Assembly (NCBI GenBank): GCA_024229935.1
Contig: JAAERX010000095.1
Location: 1-48,548, forward strand
Direction of reading: 5' to 3'
Length of the DNA stretch: 48,548 nucleotides
Source of the DNA: Gammaproteobacteria bacterium
Lineage (GTDB): Bacteria > Pseudomonadota > Gammaproteobacteria > Steroidobacterales > GCA-2729495
In this document: positions 39,756 to 47,498 of the stretch, piece after piece
Layout: every line of letters starts with the position of its first letter
How positions within the stretch are numbered: the first letter of the stretch is position 1
Notes under the pieces: generated by a model
What the model saw: only the letters and a program-made list of their open reading frames with translations
What the model was told of the DNA's origin: nothing
Databases searched by the model: none
Translations under genes and position numbers: made by a program

Positions 39756-39903
39756 ACACAAGAATTCAGGGCTTAAGTCATGCACATATTTCTGTAATAT
39801 AAATCATGCTGCTGTCCAACTATAGAATATATTTTCAGCTTTCCCGTGACACATCATTAGCCCATCCACTAAATACAGGCTTCACTTAAGGAACCACTAC
39901 TAC

Positions 39904-40854
39904 ATGCACATCTTTCGCCAAGCGCTTCTGACACTGGTGACATTATTGCTCATCATTTATGTAGGGCTCATTGCCTATGCCTACTGGCCACATGGGGAAG
40001 AGATACCAGTAGCTGAACTAGCCCATAAAGATGACCTGTTTATTACAATTGATGGCATACAACTGCGTTACCAGACATGGGGTGCTCCTCAAGCTGGCCA
40101 GCCAGCTATTGTTCTAATACATGGCTTTGCTAATTCGGCATTTACCTTCCGTAATCTTGGGCCTCTACTCGGCAATGACTATTACACACTGGCTCTTGAT
40201 ATGCCTGGCTTTGGGCTATCAGACAAACCTGATGATCATGATTACAGCAACGCAAGTCAGGCCAATATAATTAAAGGATTTATTAAAGCGCTAGGGCTTA
40301 AACAAGTTGTTATTGGTGGTCACTCAATGGGAGGTGCTCATGCAGTTCATGTGGCTATAGATGCACCTGAGGCAGTAGGTGCAATTCTCCTGAACCCGGG
40401 CATTATTACCACAGGTGTTCCGCCTGTTACACAGTATCTTTTTTTCCCCTTGCCACGCATAGCTGCCAAAACATTTGCTGATCGCCAGTTCAGGGAACGT
40501 TTTATAAAAAACTCATTTGTTAACCCAGAGCTGATCACTGAAGAAGTTATGGATGAATTGATGCTGGTAAATAAAACGGAAGGCTATATGGATGGCGCCA
40601 CCCAATTAATGAGTTACTACGTAGCTGGCAATGAAATAGAGATGCTTGATGATCTTCATGTGCCCGTACTAATAGTCTGGGGAGCACAGGACAGCAATAA
40701 ACCAGCAGGAGAGGCCGAGCAATTACAGGGCCTCATAGCAAACAGTAAACTGGTTCTGGTAGATGATGCCGGCCATTACGTACATGTAGAGGCTCCGGAA
40801 GAGTCTGCTGCTGCCATTCGAGATGCTAAAGGGTTCTGGGCAAAACAACGCTAG
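39904..40854 (+). CDS. Membrane-anchored alpha/beta hydrolase
   Basis: A 316-residue protein with an N-terminal transmembrane anchor (about residues 8-27) and a periplasmic alpha/beta hydrolase domain. The oxyanion motif is VLIHGFANS, the nucleophile elbow GGHSMGG (Ser141), the acid Asp263 in VWGAQDSNKP and the base His291 in DDAGHYVHVE, so the triad is complete. The family contains esterases, lipases and C-C hydrolases; substrate unknown. It is transcribed divergently from the CbiX-like paralog A and is followed 49 bases later by a membrane protein gene. A similar anchored hydrolase sits divergent to the second CbiX-like unit. Confidence 0.9.
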   Translation: MHIFRQALLTLVTLLLIIYVGLIAYAYWPHGEEIPVAELAHKDDLFITIDGIQLRYQTWGAPQAGQPAIVLIHGFANSAFTFRNLGPLLGNDYYTLALDMPGFGLSDKPDDHDYSNASQANIIKGFIKALGLKQVVIGGHSMGGAHAVHVAIDAPEAVGAILLNPGIITTGVPPVTQYLFFPLPRIAAKTFADRQFRERFIKNSFVNPELITEEVMDELMLVNKTEGYMDGATQLMSYYVAGNEIEMLDDLHVPVLIVWGAQDSNKPAGEAEQLQGLIANSKLVLVDDAGHYVHVEAPEESAAAIRDAKGFWAKQR

Positions 40855-40903
40855 CCTTGTCTGCTGCTAAAGGTGTGATACTGCTATAATCTGGGAGATC
40901 ATT

Positions 40904-41491
40904 ATGCTCACAAAGCTGAACAACTTCATCATCAACTGCTCTACCTCCTGGTGGAAATTTCTGCTTCTAATAGCCGGCCAAGCCAGCACCATGGGCATTA
41001 TGATGGGCTGGATAAATCAAAAATTCCCAGCTGCCAGCGGCGGTAATTTACCGTTTGATATGCAGAACAACCTTACGGTTAATCAAATTTTCTCTCAGCT
41101 TGAGAACTATACAGACAAAGCATTCGAGCTTTATACAGTTTTTCAGATTACTGACTATTTCTTCCCACTATTTGCAGGCTTAGTTCTGGCCACAATTTGT
41201 GCCTTTTCCCTGCGACACACATCTGAGAGCCTCTACCAAATAGCAAAAAACAGGAATCTGTTTTTACTTCTACTGATCCCAAGTCTGTTTGACTGGGCAG
41301 AAAATCTAAATTTATTATGCGTCATCATTAGCTGGCCCAACAAAATAGAACTAAGCGCACAACTAGCCGTGCTTGCCAAACAAGGAAAACTTGCATTTAT
41401 GAATGTTTCATTTGCCTTAACCGGCATCCTATTTATTACAGGATTATTTGGCTGGATAAAAAGCAAGGTCCGGCCACGCAGGACAGGCTAA
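40904..41491 (+). CDS. Four-helix membrane protein of unknown function
   Basis: A 195-residue protein with four predicted membrane helices (about 16-36, 84-103, 119-142, 163-185) and a polar loop between the first two that contains an aromatic/acidic stretch. A conserved-looking motif, PSLFDWAENLNLL, lies in the third helix; charged D and EN inside a membrane helix suggest a functional site. A GGGAG ribosome site is 6 bases before the ATG. I do not recognise the family. It lies downstream of the anchored hydrolase and converges on paralog B with 27 bases between them. Confidence 0.75.
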   Translation: MLTKLNNFIINCSTSWWKFLLLIAGQASTMGIMMGWINQKFPAASGGNLPFDMQNNLTVNQIFSQLENYTDKAFELYTVFQITDYFFPLFAGLVLATICAFSLRHTSESLYQIAKNRNLFLLLLIPSLFDWAENLNLLCVIISWPNKIELSAQLAVLAKQGKLAFMNVSFALTGILFITGLFGWIKSKVRPRRTG

Positions 41492-41518
41492 AGCAACTAT
41501 CGCAATCAGTTTTTCCTG

Positions 41519-42643
41519 CTAATTTTCCTTTTTTTGTTGGTTTTCTCTGGCAAGCCTTTCTTCTACGGCAGCCTCAATCCACTTTTGATAATTAGGGTGT
41601 TCCGACAAACCCTGGTCTGCAAAAGCATACTCTAATCCAAGCAGATCCTGACTTATATGCTGCTGTACGCCAAAGCTGGCTGTAGAACAGACAGTTACAA
41701 TCACATCCTTACCCGCACGTTGTGCACTGGTGATCCAGCGACGCAATTTCTTTACATTTGATTTGCGTATGGGCGGATAAGCATCATCCTGCAAGTTAAT
41801 AACCTTTACATCACTAAAGTTTGTCTCTGACTTAATGCGGTCAACATGCACCTGGAGGATTTCAAGATCGGGAACATTATCCTCAACATCTTCCGGACCG
41901 TGAGCAACAATAATGACAACTTCATTTTCCGGGTTATTACTCTTAGCTTTGGTAAAATCCAGTAAAGCTTCTGTAATTAAAGGGTGATCTTCCATATGGG
42001 AAGACATCAGGAAGTCTGCATCGGACTTAATACGGGGCACATCCAAATAAGATGACTCATCACGCATATTAAATATGTATTCCCACTGCCGAGTCAGGGT
42101 GTTGTTACCAGAAACGGCAGTAGGCACCAACACTATTCTTTTAGCGCCACGTTCAGTGAGGTCATTAACTGAAGACTGCAGTGGTGCTGACATCATCATT
42201 GCCATACCAAAACTGACAACAGTCGGCCAGCGTTCTGACATAGGTTTAAGTGTGTTAACAAACATCTCATCACTATTTTTGCCCACGCCATGCGCCAGCA
42301 CTATCACACCTGTGCCACCACGCATGTCTGTATCGCTGACATACCATTCATAGTTAGGCCCCATTAGCGCCATATTCAACTGCACCTCACGATCTGTAAG
42401 CGCTCGATACAGAGCAACCTTTTCACGTAAGCCGGACAGTTGTTCAGCTGTCATTTCATGCCTCATCTCATAAGAATCCAAACGACGACCGTTATCATCC
42501 ATGGCAGGAATACCGCTGGCATGATGCGCATGTTGGCTCTCTGCACTTACTGGCAAAACCACAAAAACCAGAAAGCCCAGTAATACCCCTGCAAGCTCAC
42601 TTGCAGGTATTCCGAGGGGTTTAGATTTGTTAGTCAACATCAT
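41519..42643 (-). CDS. Exported protein with tandem CbiX-like (chelatase-fold) domains, paralog B
   Basis: A 374-residue paralog of the protein encoded at 38612. It has a signal peptide or anchor (hydrophobic about residues 17-33, VSAES cleavage region, no lipobox Cys) followed by a His-rich segment, QHAHHAS. The chelatase-like halves show VIVLAHGVGKNSDE (His118), RQWEYIF, SHMEDHPLITEALLD and IIIVAHGPEDVEDN, with the same LQDDA segment later. The CbiX second histidine is again missing. The start could be ATG 42643 or 42640; GGAG lies 4 or 7 bases before. It is the last gene of an operon with an HrtBA-like ABC transporter, 15 bases after the ATPase gene, which links it to export of a tetrapyrrole-like or other hydrophobic substrate. 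Confidence 0.75.
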   Translation of the reverse strand: MMLTNKSKPLGIPASELAGVLLGFLVFVVLPVSAESQHAHHASGIPAMDDNGRRLDSYEMRHEMTAEQLSGLREKVALYRALTDREVQLNMALMGPNYEWYVSDTDMRGGTGVIVLAHGVGKNSDEMFVNTLKPMSERWPTVVSFGMAMMMSAPLQSSVNDLTERGAKRIVLVPTAVSGNNTLTRQWEYIFNMRDESSYLDVPRIKSDADFLMSSHMEDHPLITEALLDFTKAKSNNPENEVVIIVAHGPEDVEDNVPDLEILQVHVDRIKSETNFSDVKVINLQDDAYPPIRKSNVKKLRRWITSAQRAGKDVIVTVCSTASFGVQQHISQDLLGLEYAFADQGLSEHPNYQKWIEAAVEERLARENQQKKEN

Positions 42644-42658
42644 CAAACTCCGGCCAAT

Positions 42659-43336
42659 TCATCTTTCTTGTATTAGCTTGCCATCACGAATGTGCATAAC
42701 CGTACTGGCAGATGCGAGCATCGTCTGATCATGTGTAACCATAAGGGTGGCAACCTGATGCTGATGACAGCGTTCAGCAAGCAACTCAACAATGGCATGA
42801 CCGCGTTCCTGGTCAAGCATTGAAGTAGGTTCATCAACCAATAAAAGCTTTGGCTCTGACATAAGTGCCCGAGCAATACCCACCCTCTGTCGTTCACCAC
42901 CTGACAGTTGATCAGGACGCCGGTCTGCACGCTGCGTCATGCCAACCTCATCCAGCAGCGCCATACCGCGCTCTCGATCGGCTGCTTTTGGTCTACGCCC
43001 CTTCAGATGCACCAGCAGCAATAACTGTTCAAGTGCCGTCAATGCTGGCACCAGATTGGATTGCTGAAACACAAAGCCAATCAGATCACGCCTTACCTTA
43101 GTCAATGCCGCAGGACTAAGTGAGGAAATTACCTGCCCGGCAACGGTAATCTCACCACTGGTGGGTGGGCGCAGACCGCCACATACCGCAAGCAAACTGG
43201 ATTTACCCGCACCAGAAGGCCCCAGTACAGCAGCCAGCTCACCTGAGAGGACCGTTGCAGAAACGTTATCCAACGCACGAATTTTTTGATCGCCATCACC
43301 CAATTCCAGAGTTACACTTTGTACAGACAGACTCAT
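42659..43336 (-). CDS. ABC transporter ATP-binding protein (MacB/LolD/HrtA type)
   Basis: A 225-residue ATPase with Walker A GPSGAGKSSLL (about residues 39-49), Q-loop FVFQQSNLVPALTA, signature LSGGERQRVGIARAL, Walker B LLLVDEPTSMLD and the switch His in MVTHDQTML. The Q-loop followed by SNLVPALTALEQ is typical of the FtsX-permease partner subfamily (LolD, MacB, HrtA). Its start overlaps the permease stop by 4 bases and it is followed by the CbiX-like gene. It powers the FtsX-like permease, probably by mechanotransmission or lateral extraction of substrate from the membrane rather than classical transport. Confidence 0.93.
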   Translation of the reverse strand: MSLSVQSVTLELGDGDQKIRALDNVSATVLSGELAAVLGPSGAGKSSLLAVCGGLRPPTSGEITVAGQVISSLSPAALTKVRRDLIGFVFQQSNLVPALTALEQLLLLVHLKGRRPKAADRERGMALLDEVGMTQRADRRPDQLSGGERQRVGIARALMSEPKLLLVDEPTSMLDQERGHAIVELLAERCHQHQVATLMVTHDQTMLASASTVMHIRDGKLIQER

Positions 43337-44475
43337 CGTTCTGTCCCCAGAGCAATAATTGGATCAATACGGGTTATTAGACGAACAGAAATTGCGCTAC
43401 CCAAAAGCCCGGCAATAACCAAGAATGAGCTGGAGCTAAATACAGTTTGCGGATCCAGCACAAAGGGATTACCAGATTCAATAAAACGCTGCCCAAGCCA
43501 AAGTGCTCCACCTGTACCAAACAAAGTTGCTAGCAACATAAGAATGACTGCCTGCCCCAATGCATCCCTTAACAGGTAAGTGTTCGATCCGCCCAGTGCC
43601 TTTACCAGGCCAATCTCACGGGTACGCTGAATTGTCCAGACAGTAAAAAACGCACCAATAACCACAGCTGAAATAATAATCAGAAAGCTTTGAATCATAT
43701 TTACTGTAGCCAATTCTTCCTTATAGCCACTGGAGGCTTCATAAGCAGCCGCCTTATCGATAGTCAGCGTGCCAAAATCTATATCCGTATTTTCAATTTC
43801 TGTCACTGCCAGACCTGACTCAAGCTTTAAGGCAACCAGCGTAGCGTAGTCAAACAGAATATCGGGCAGCTTCTCTCCTGGCGGAGGCCCACCAGGCGGG
43901 CCATAGGTTGCTTCCTGCCACTTACGTATCGGTGTATAGACTATAGGCACATGACCAATATTAAATTCATCAACGATACCTACCACCGTCAATTCAGTCA
44001 GCACTCTGTCCAGAATAAAGGTATCACCAATTTTTAAACCCCGGTCAACGAGCAGTTTGGAAATGATAACGCCGTTTTCAACCCGTCCCAACGCCTCACC
44101 CTGACTGGCCACAGGCTCAAGAAAGCTACCAGGCTCAATACCCCACAACACCACATCATCCAGAGAGCTGTTATCGATCATCCTGGCATTAAACATGGTG
44201 TGACCAAGCGGCTCAGCTGCAAGCACCCCATCAGCATTCCGCCAGCCCTCCCACATCTCACGATCAATCATGCTATTGCGGTAACTGGGTTTATTGTTGT
44301 ATTCAAAAGCAAGATGGGTCACATCAAGCTCAACCAGCCCGGAAATATTATTCTTAATTAATCCGGCAGCAAGGCCACTAAGCAGCGTAGTCAGAAAAGC
44401 TACCAGTGCAACCACAAGTGCCATCAACAAAAACCGGCCCTTGGCAAACTTCAGGTCACGAAATGCTATAAACAC
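43333..44475 (-). CDS. FtsX-like ABC transporter permease resembling HrtB
   Basis: A 380-residue type VII ABC permease: one N-terminal helix (about 14-38), a large periplasmic domain (about 45-260), then three C-terminal helices. Motifs SGLAAGLIKNNIS near the first helix, WTIQRTREIGLVKALGG after the second and RIDPIIALG at the end correspond, as I remember the family, to the pattern of HrtB, the heme-efflux permease. The periplasmic domain has a Pro/Gly-rich loop (GPPGGPPPGEKLP). Translation starts at GTG 44475 with AGGAGAG nearby. First gene of an operon of permease, ATPase and exported CbiX-like protein. HrtB similarity is recalled, not computed; MacB or DevC relatives remain possible. Confidence 0.85.
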   Translation of the reverse strand: MFIAFRDLKFAKGRFLLMALVVALVAFLTTLLSGLAAGLIKNNISGLVELDVTHLAFEYNNKPSYRNSMIDREMWEGWRNADGVLAAEPLGHTMFNARMIDNSSLDDVVLWGIEPGSFLEPVASQGEALGRVENGVIISKLLVDRGLKIGDTFILDRVLTELTVVGIVDEFNIGHVPIVYTPIRKWQEATYGPPGGPPPGEKLPDILFDYATLVALKLESGLAVTEIENTDIDFGTLTIDKAAAYEASSGYKEELATVNMIQSFLIIISAVVIGAFFTVWTIQRTREIGLVKALGGSNTYLLRDALGQAVILMLLATLFGTGGALWLGQRFIESGNPFVLDPQTVFSSSSFLVIAGLLGSAISVRLITRIDPIIALGTER

Positions 44476-44503
44476 CCGTACTCTCCTATCGATACAATAG
44501 CCC

Positions 44504-44534
44504 TATATAGTCATGTATAGACTAGTAGTGTCAA
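44504..44534 (-). promoter_or_regulatory. Candidate promoter with dyad upstream of the ABC/CbiX-like operon
   Basis: On the minus strand a perfect -35 TTGACA (44534-44529) and a -10 TATATA (44509-44504) are separated by 19 bases, longer than optimal. The spacer overlaps an inverted repeat, TAGTC (44508-44512) and GACTA (44520-44524). Overlong spacers with a dyad are typical of promoters controlled by MerR-type metal or ligand sensors, although the dyad here is about three bases off the spacer centre. Confidence 0.45.
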
Positions 44535-44686
44535 TATAACTCTAGACCGCACACAAGAAGAAAATGCAATTAATTGCCACCAGCAACCATTTGTCCGACC
44601 ATTAAGGCTATATTAATGCTTGAAATAACACTTGATAAAAAATGGGCTAACACCCTTATTGATACACAGCAGGGAGAATCATCCGT

Positions 44687-45658
44687 ATGAAGTTCCTTCG
44701 AATTATGGGCAAAATACTTGCCGGACTCCTCCTGCTGCTTGTCCTTGCCAGCCTGATTGCACTGTATGTCTATCGGGATATTCCCAGAGAAGTTCTGGAA
44801 GCCAAATACACCAATGAGGCCTCGCAATTTACAGAGGTGGCAGGTGTGCGCATACACTACCGCGATGAAGGCCCCCGGGATGCGCCTGCTGTAGTGCTAA
44901 TACATGCCAATTTTGCCAGTCTGCTTGGCTGGGAACCCTGGGCCGAAGCACTGAAAGACAAATACCGGGTTGTACGCCTGGATATGACCAGTCATGGGCT
45001 CACCGGTCCTGACCCAACCGGTGATTACACCCTTGAACGTACAATGGAAATTACCGAAGCATTTATTGATGCACTGGGGATAGAAAAGCTTACTATCGGC
45101 GGGACATCACTTGGCGGAACTGTTTCGGTGTTCTATACCATGCGCAACCCGGAGCGAGTTAACAATCTCATACTATTAAGCCCTGGTTCAGTTGAGGGCA
45201 AAGAACAACAGGCTCGGCGTGGCAAAGTACCTGACTCAGCTTACATACTTAAATACATACTGCCGCGTGCATTACCAGAATTTATGCTGGCACCGGGTTT
45301 TGGTGGAGATGAACAACCACCCGAGGAACTCATCACTCGCTGGCATGATATGTGGCTGCTTGAAGGTCAGCGCGAAGCACAGCTTGATCGCCTCAGCCAA
45401 TATGACTCAGGTGACATAGGCGCAGTATTTGCACAGGTACGCATACCCGTACTGCTGCTATGGGGTGAAGACAATACCACCGCAAAATACGAACAACATG
45501 AAGAAGTTATCCATATGCTAAAGAATGCTGAGTCAATTAATTTTGTCAGTTACCCAGGTGTCGGCCACATGGCCACCCAACAAGCCGGTGCTGAAATTGC
45601 AGTCGATGTAAGAGCCTTTCTAGATGGCACGCTTAATGAGGCAACGCTGGTTCAGTAA
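44687..45658 (+). CDS. Membrane-anchored alpha/beta hydrolase
   Basis: A 323-residue protein with an N-terminal membrane anchor (about residues 9-29) and a hydrolase domain. Its triad is complete: Ser141 in GGTSLGG, Asp262 in LWGEDNTTAK and His294 in GVGHMATQ. The oxyanion strand reads VLIHANFAS, where most relatives have HGF or HGW, so the oxyanion geometry may differ. It is divergent from the HrtB-like ABC operon, mirroring the anchored hydrolase that is divergent from the other CbiX-like gene. A dehalogenase-like gene follows after 35 bases. Substrate unknown. Confidence 0.9.
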   Translation: MKFLRIMGKILAGLLLLLVLASLIALYVYRDIPREVLEAKYTNEASQFTEVAGVRIHYRDEGPRDAPAVVLIHANFASLLGWEPWAEALKDKYRVVRLDMTSHGLTGPDPTGDYTLERTMEITEAFIDALGIEKLTIGGTSLGGTVSVFYTMRNPERVNNLILLSPGSVEGKEQQARRGKVPDSAYILKYILPRALPEFMLAPGFGGDEQPPEELITRWHDMWLLEGQREAQLDRLSQYDSGDIGAVFAQVRIPVLLLWGEDNTTAKYEQHEEVIHMLKNAESINFVSYPGVGHMATQQAGAEIAVDVRAFLDGTLNEATLVQ

Positions 45659-45693
45659 CAAAAATTTTTGGGATGCCTTAAAAAGTTATATGC

Positions 45694-46599
45694 ATGCAAA
45701 TTCTACGCACACCTGAAGAGCAATTCAGCAACCTGCCGGACTACAACTTTGAGCCGCACTATCTGAAAGTACCGGATGATCGATATGGTGCACTACGCAT
45801 GCACTACCTCGACGAGGGTGACAGTAATGCACCCGTTATCCTGCTAACACCCACACAAGGTAGCTGGGTCTATATTTACAGAAAGCTGATTCCTCTTCTA
45901 ACAGCTGCCGGCTTTCGTACGCTTGCACCGGATTACATCGGTTTTGGCCGATCAGACAAATTACCCCATACCGAAGACTACAGTTTTCATCGGCATATAG
46001 GCTGGCTGAAATCTTTCCTGAACCAGATGAATGTTCAGGATGCTACCGGCTTCCTGTTTGACTGGGGCGGTTTCTTTGGCTTGCGACTGGCCGCTGAAGA
46101 GCCCCATTATTTTGCCCGGCTGATATGCCTGAACACCCACCTGCCCACAGGCGACCCCTCAGCAGGTCATGAGTGGTTCCGTAACTGGCGCACCGAAATG
46201 CTGGCCATGAAATCCTTCCCACAAGGTGAGATGGTGAACACGGGAGTAACCACCCCCCTCTCAGCAGATGAAATCGCTGCCTACGATGCACCCTATCCAG
46301 ATGAGACCTTTAAAAACGGGCCACGGCGCTTTCCCATGATCTTGCCCATTGACCTTGATGATCCTGCCCGACCTGCCAATCTTGCTGCATGGGAGCAGAT
46401 GTCAGGCTGGAAGAAGCCGTTGCTTACTCTGTTTTCTAAGGCCTTTCTGGGCACCGCCATGGGGCCTGAGAGACTGATAAATCATGTGCCTGGTGCCAAA
46501 GGTCAGGCCCATGCGGGGATACCGAATACCAGCTTCTACCTGATTGAGGATGCAACAGCTGAATTAGCACGCCGCACCACAGAGTTTGCATTCAATTAA
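45694..46599 (+). CDS. Haloalkane dehalogenase-like alpha/beta hydrolase, probably with altered active site
   Basis: A 301-residue protein whose beginning closely follows the haloalkane dehalogenase DhlA pattern: ILRTPEEQFSNLPDY, then LRMHYLDEGDSNAPV, and YRKLIPLL. The nucleophile elbow is FDWGG (Asp123, Trp124), as in DhlA. Other catalytic positions differ. The oxyanion HGEP becomes TQGS, the region expected to hold the catalytic acid reads FSKAFLG (Ala in place of Asp), and the expected His position reads NTSFYLIED (Ser or Thr). Dehalogenase activity is therefore doubtful. There is no signal peptide. It is probably co-transcribed with the preceding anchored hydrolase. Confidence 0.85.
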   Translation: MQILRTPEEQFSNLPDYNFEPHYLKVPDDRYGALRMHYLDEGDSNAPVILLTPTQGSWVYIYRKLIPLLTAAGFRTLAPDYIGFGRSDKLPHTEDYSFHRHIGWLKSFLNQMNVQDATGFLFDWGGFFGLRLAAEEPHYFARLICLNTHLPTGDPSAGHEWFRNWRTEMLAMKSFPQGEMVNTGVTTPLSADEIAAYDAPYPDETFKNGPRRFPMILPIDLDDPARPANLAAWEQMSGWKKPLLTLFSKAFLGTAMGPERLINHVPGAKGQAHAGIPNTSFYLIEDATAELARRTTEFAFN

Positions 46600-46619
46600 G
46601 TCACAAACGTGAGCTGCAG

Positions 46620-46640
46620 CCATAATCCATAATCCATAAA
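46620..46640. repeat. Short tandem repeat, three 7-base units
   Basis: CCATAAT is repeated twice and followed by CCATAAA, just after the dehalogenase-like gene. It is too short to assign a role and is probably slippage. Confidence 0.5.
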
Positions 46641-46711
46641 TAAAACGGCAAATTTCCCTAAAAACTGATACCAAGCGCACAGTACAACTAAGCCGTAAAC
46701 CTGAATATTGG

Positions 46712-46726
46712 CTTCACTGAGTGAAG
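46712..46726. promoter_or_regulatory. Perfect palindrome upstream of outer-membrane protein gene
   Basis: CTTCACT and AGTGAAG flank a single G, forming a perfect 7+1+7 inverted repeat 66 bases before the ATG at 46793. It could be a regulator site. The rest of the 46600-46792 gap is AT-rich and shows no gene. Confidence 0.35.
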
Positions 46727-46792
46727 ACACAGGGATTTATGTCAAATTCTGACGTCCTCCAATACAGTATATTTTAGTTAGAGAGCTTTACG

Positions 46793-47389
46793 ATGCGCGG
46801 AATACTTTTAGTTGTGCTGTCACTGTGTGCCACAACCTCATTTGCTGATACCCCCTGGTATCTGGGTGCTGGTGTTGGAGTAACTAAGCTTAGTCAGGAC
46901 CAGAACCTGGCCAATGTCGACCACAGTTATAGTGATAATAGTAATGGCTTCCAAGTATTTGCTGGCTATGAAATTGATTCACGCTGGGGTGTAGAAGGGG
47001 GCTATATAGATTTTGGTGATACAGAAAGTTCTGGCACCAGAACTCTGGCAGGACCCCCATTCTCCCAACCAGATAAAATTAAATTTAAAGCAGATGGCTG
47101 GTACATTAATGGACAGTACCATTTACCTATAAGTAATTATGGTTCACTGGATTTTCTGGGTGGCTGGATTCTTGGCGATGGCAAGACAACAAACTGGAAT
47201 CCAAGTGCCATTTGCTGTTCTGTCAGTGACAATAATAGTGAATCCGGTTTAATGCTTGGCCTCGCCTTCACAATAAAGTTAACAAACACTGTTTATGTAC
47301 GAGGTACGGGTACCTATTACGGTCTCGACTATGATAACAACATTGACAATCCATACCGCCTTGGGCTGGATTTAATTTACGACTTTTAA
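46793..47389 (+). CDS. Small outer-membrane beta-barrel protein
   Basis: A 198-residue protein with a signal peptide (cleavage near SFA|DT) and alternating aromatic strands typical of eight-stranded OmpA/opacity-type barrels. Examples are WYLGAGVGVTKL, GFQVFAGYEIDSRWGVEGGYIDFGD and VYVRGTGTYYGLDYDNN. It ends in LDLIYDF, with the terminal Phe recognised by the Bam machinery. A Cys pair (ICCSVSD) sits in a predicted loop. It is likely an adaptive surface barrel; function unknown. The gene is followed by a strong terminator. Confidence 0.88.
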   Translation: MRGILLVVLSLCATTSFADTPWYLGAGVGVTKLSQDQNLANVDHSYSDNSNGFQVFAGYEIDSRWGVEGGYIDFGDTESSGTRTLAGPPFSQPDKIKFKADGWYINGQYHLPISNYGSLDFLGGWILGDGKTTNWNPSAICCSVSDNNSESGLMLGLAFTIKLTNTVYVRGTGTYYGLDYDNNIDNPYRLGLDLIYDF

Positions 47390-47430
47390 ATGAGCATTTT
47401 TCCAGTCACTCCAACAGCACTGGAAAAATA

Positions 47431-47456
47431 AAAAACCCCGCAATGCGGGGTTTTTT
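47431..47456. terminator. Bidirectional intrinsic terminator
   Basis: Stem CCCCGC/GCGGGG (47436-47441 and 47445-47450) with loop AAT, then six T, and an A-run before it. It ends the barrel gene and can serve the convergent DUF4404 gene. Confidence 0.92.
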
Positions 47457-47498
47457 ATTTGGCAAGACCTCTATCGAAACTAACAACCTGAACTTATT

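Noticed and set aside
31563-39888. An 11-base match (CTTCACTTAAG) between the 31.5 kb repeat and the leader of the hydrolase at 39904
   Set aside because: Matches of this length are expected by chance in a window of this size, and no wider similarity exists.
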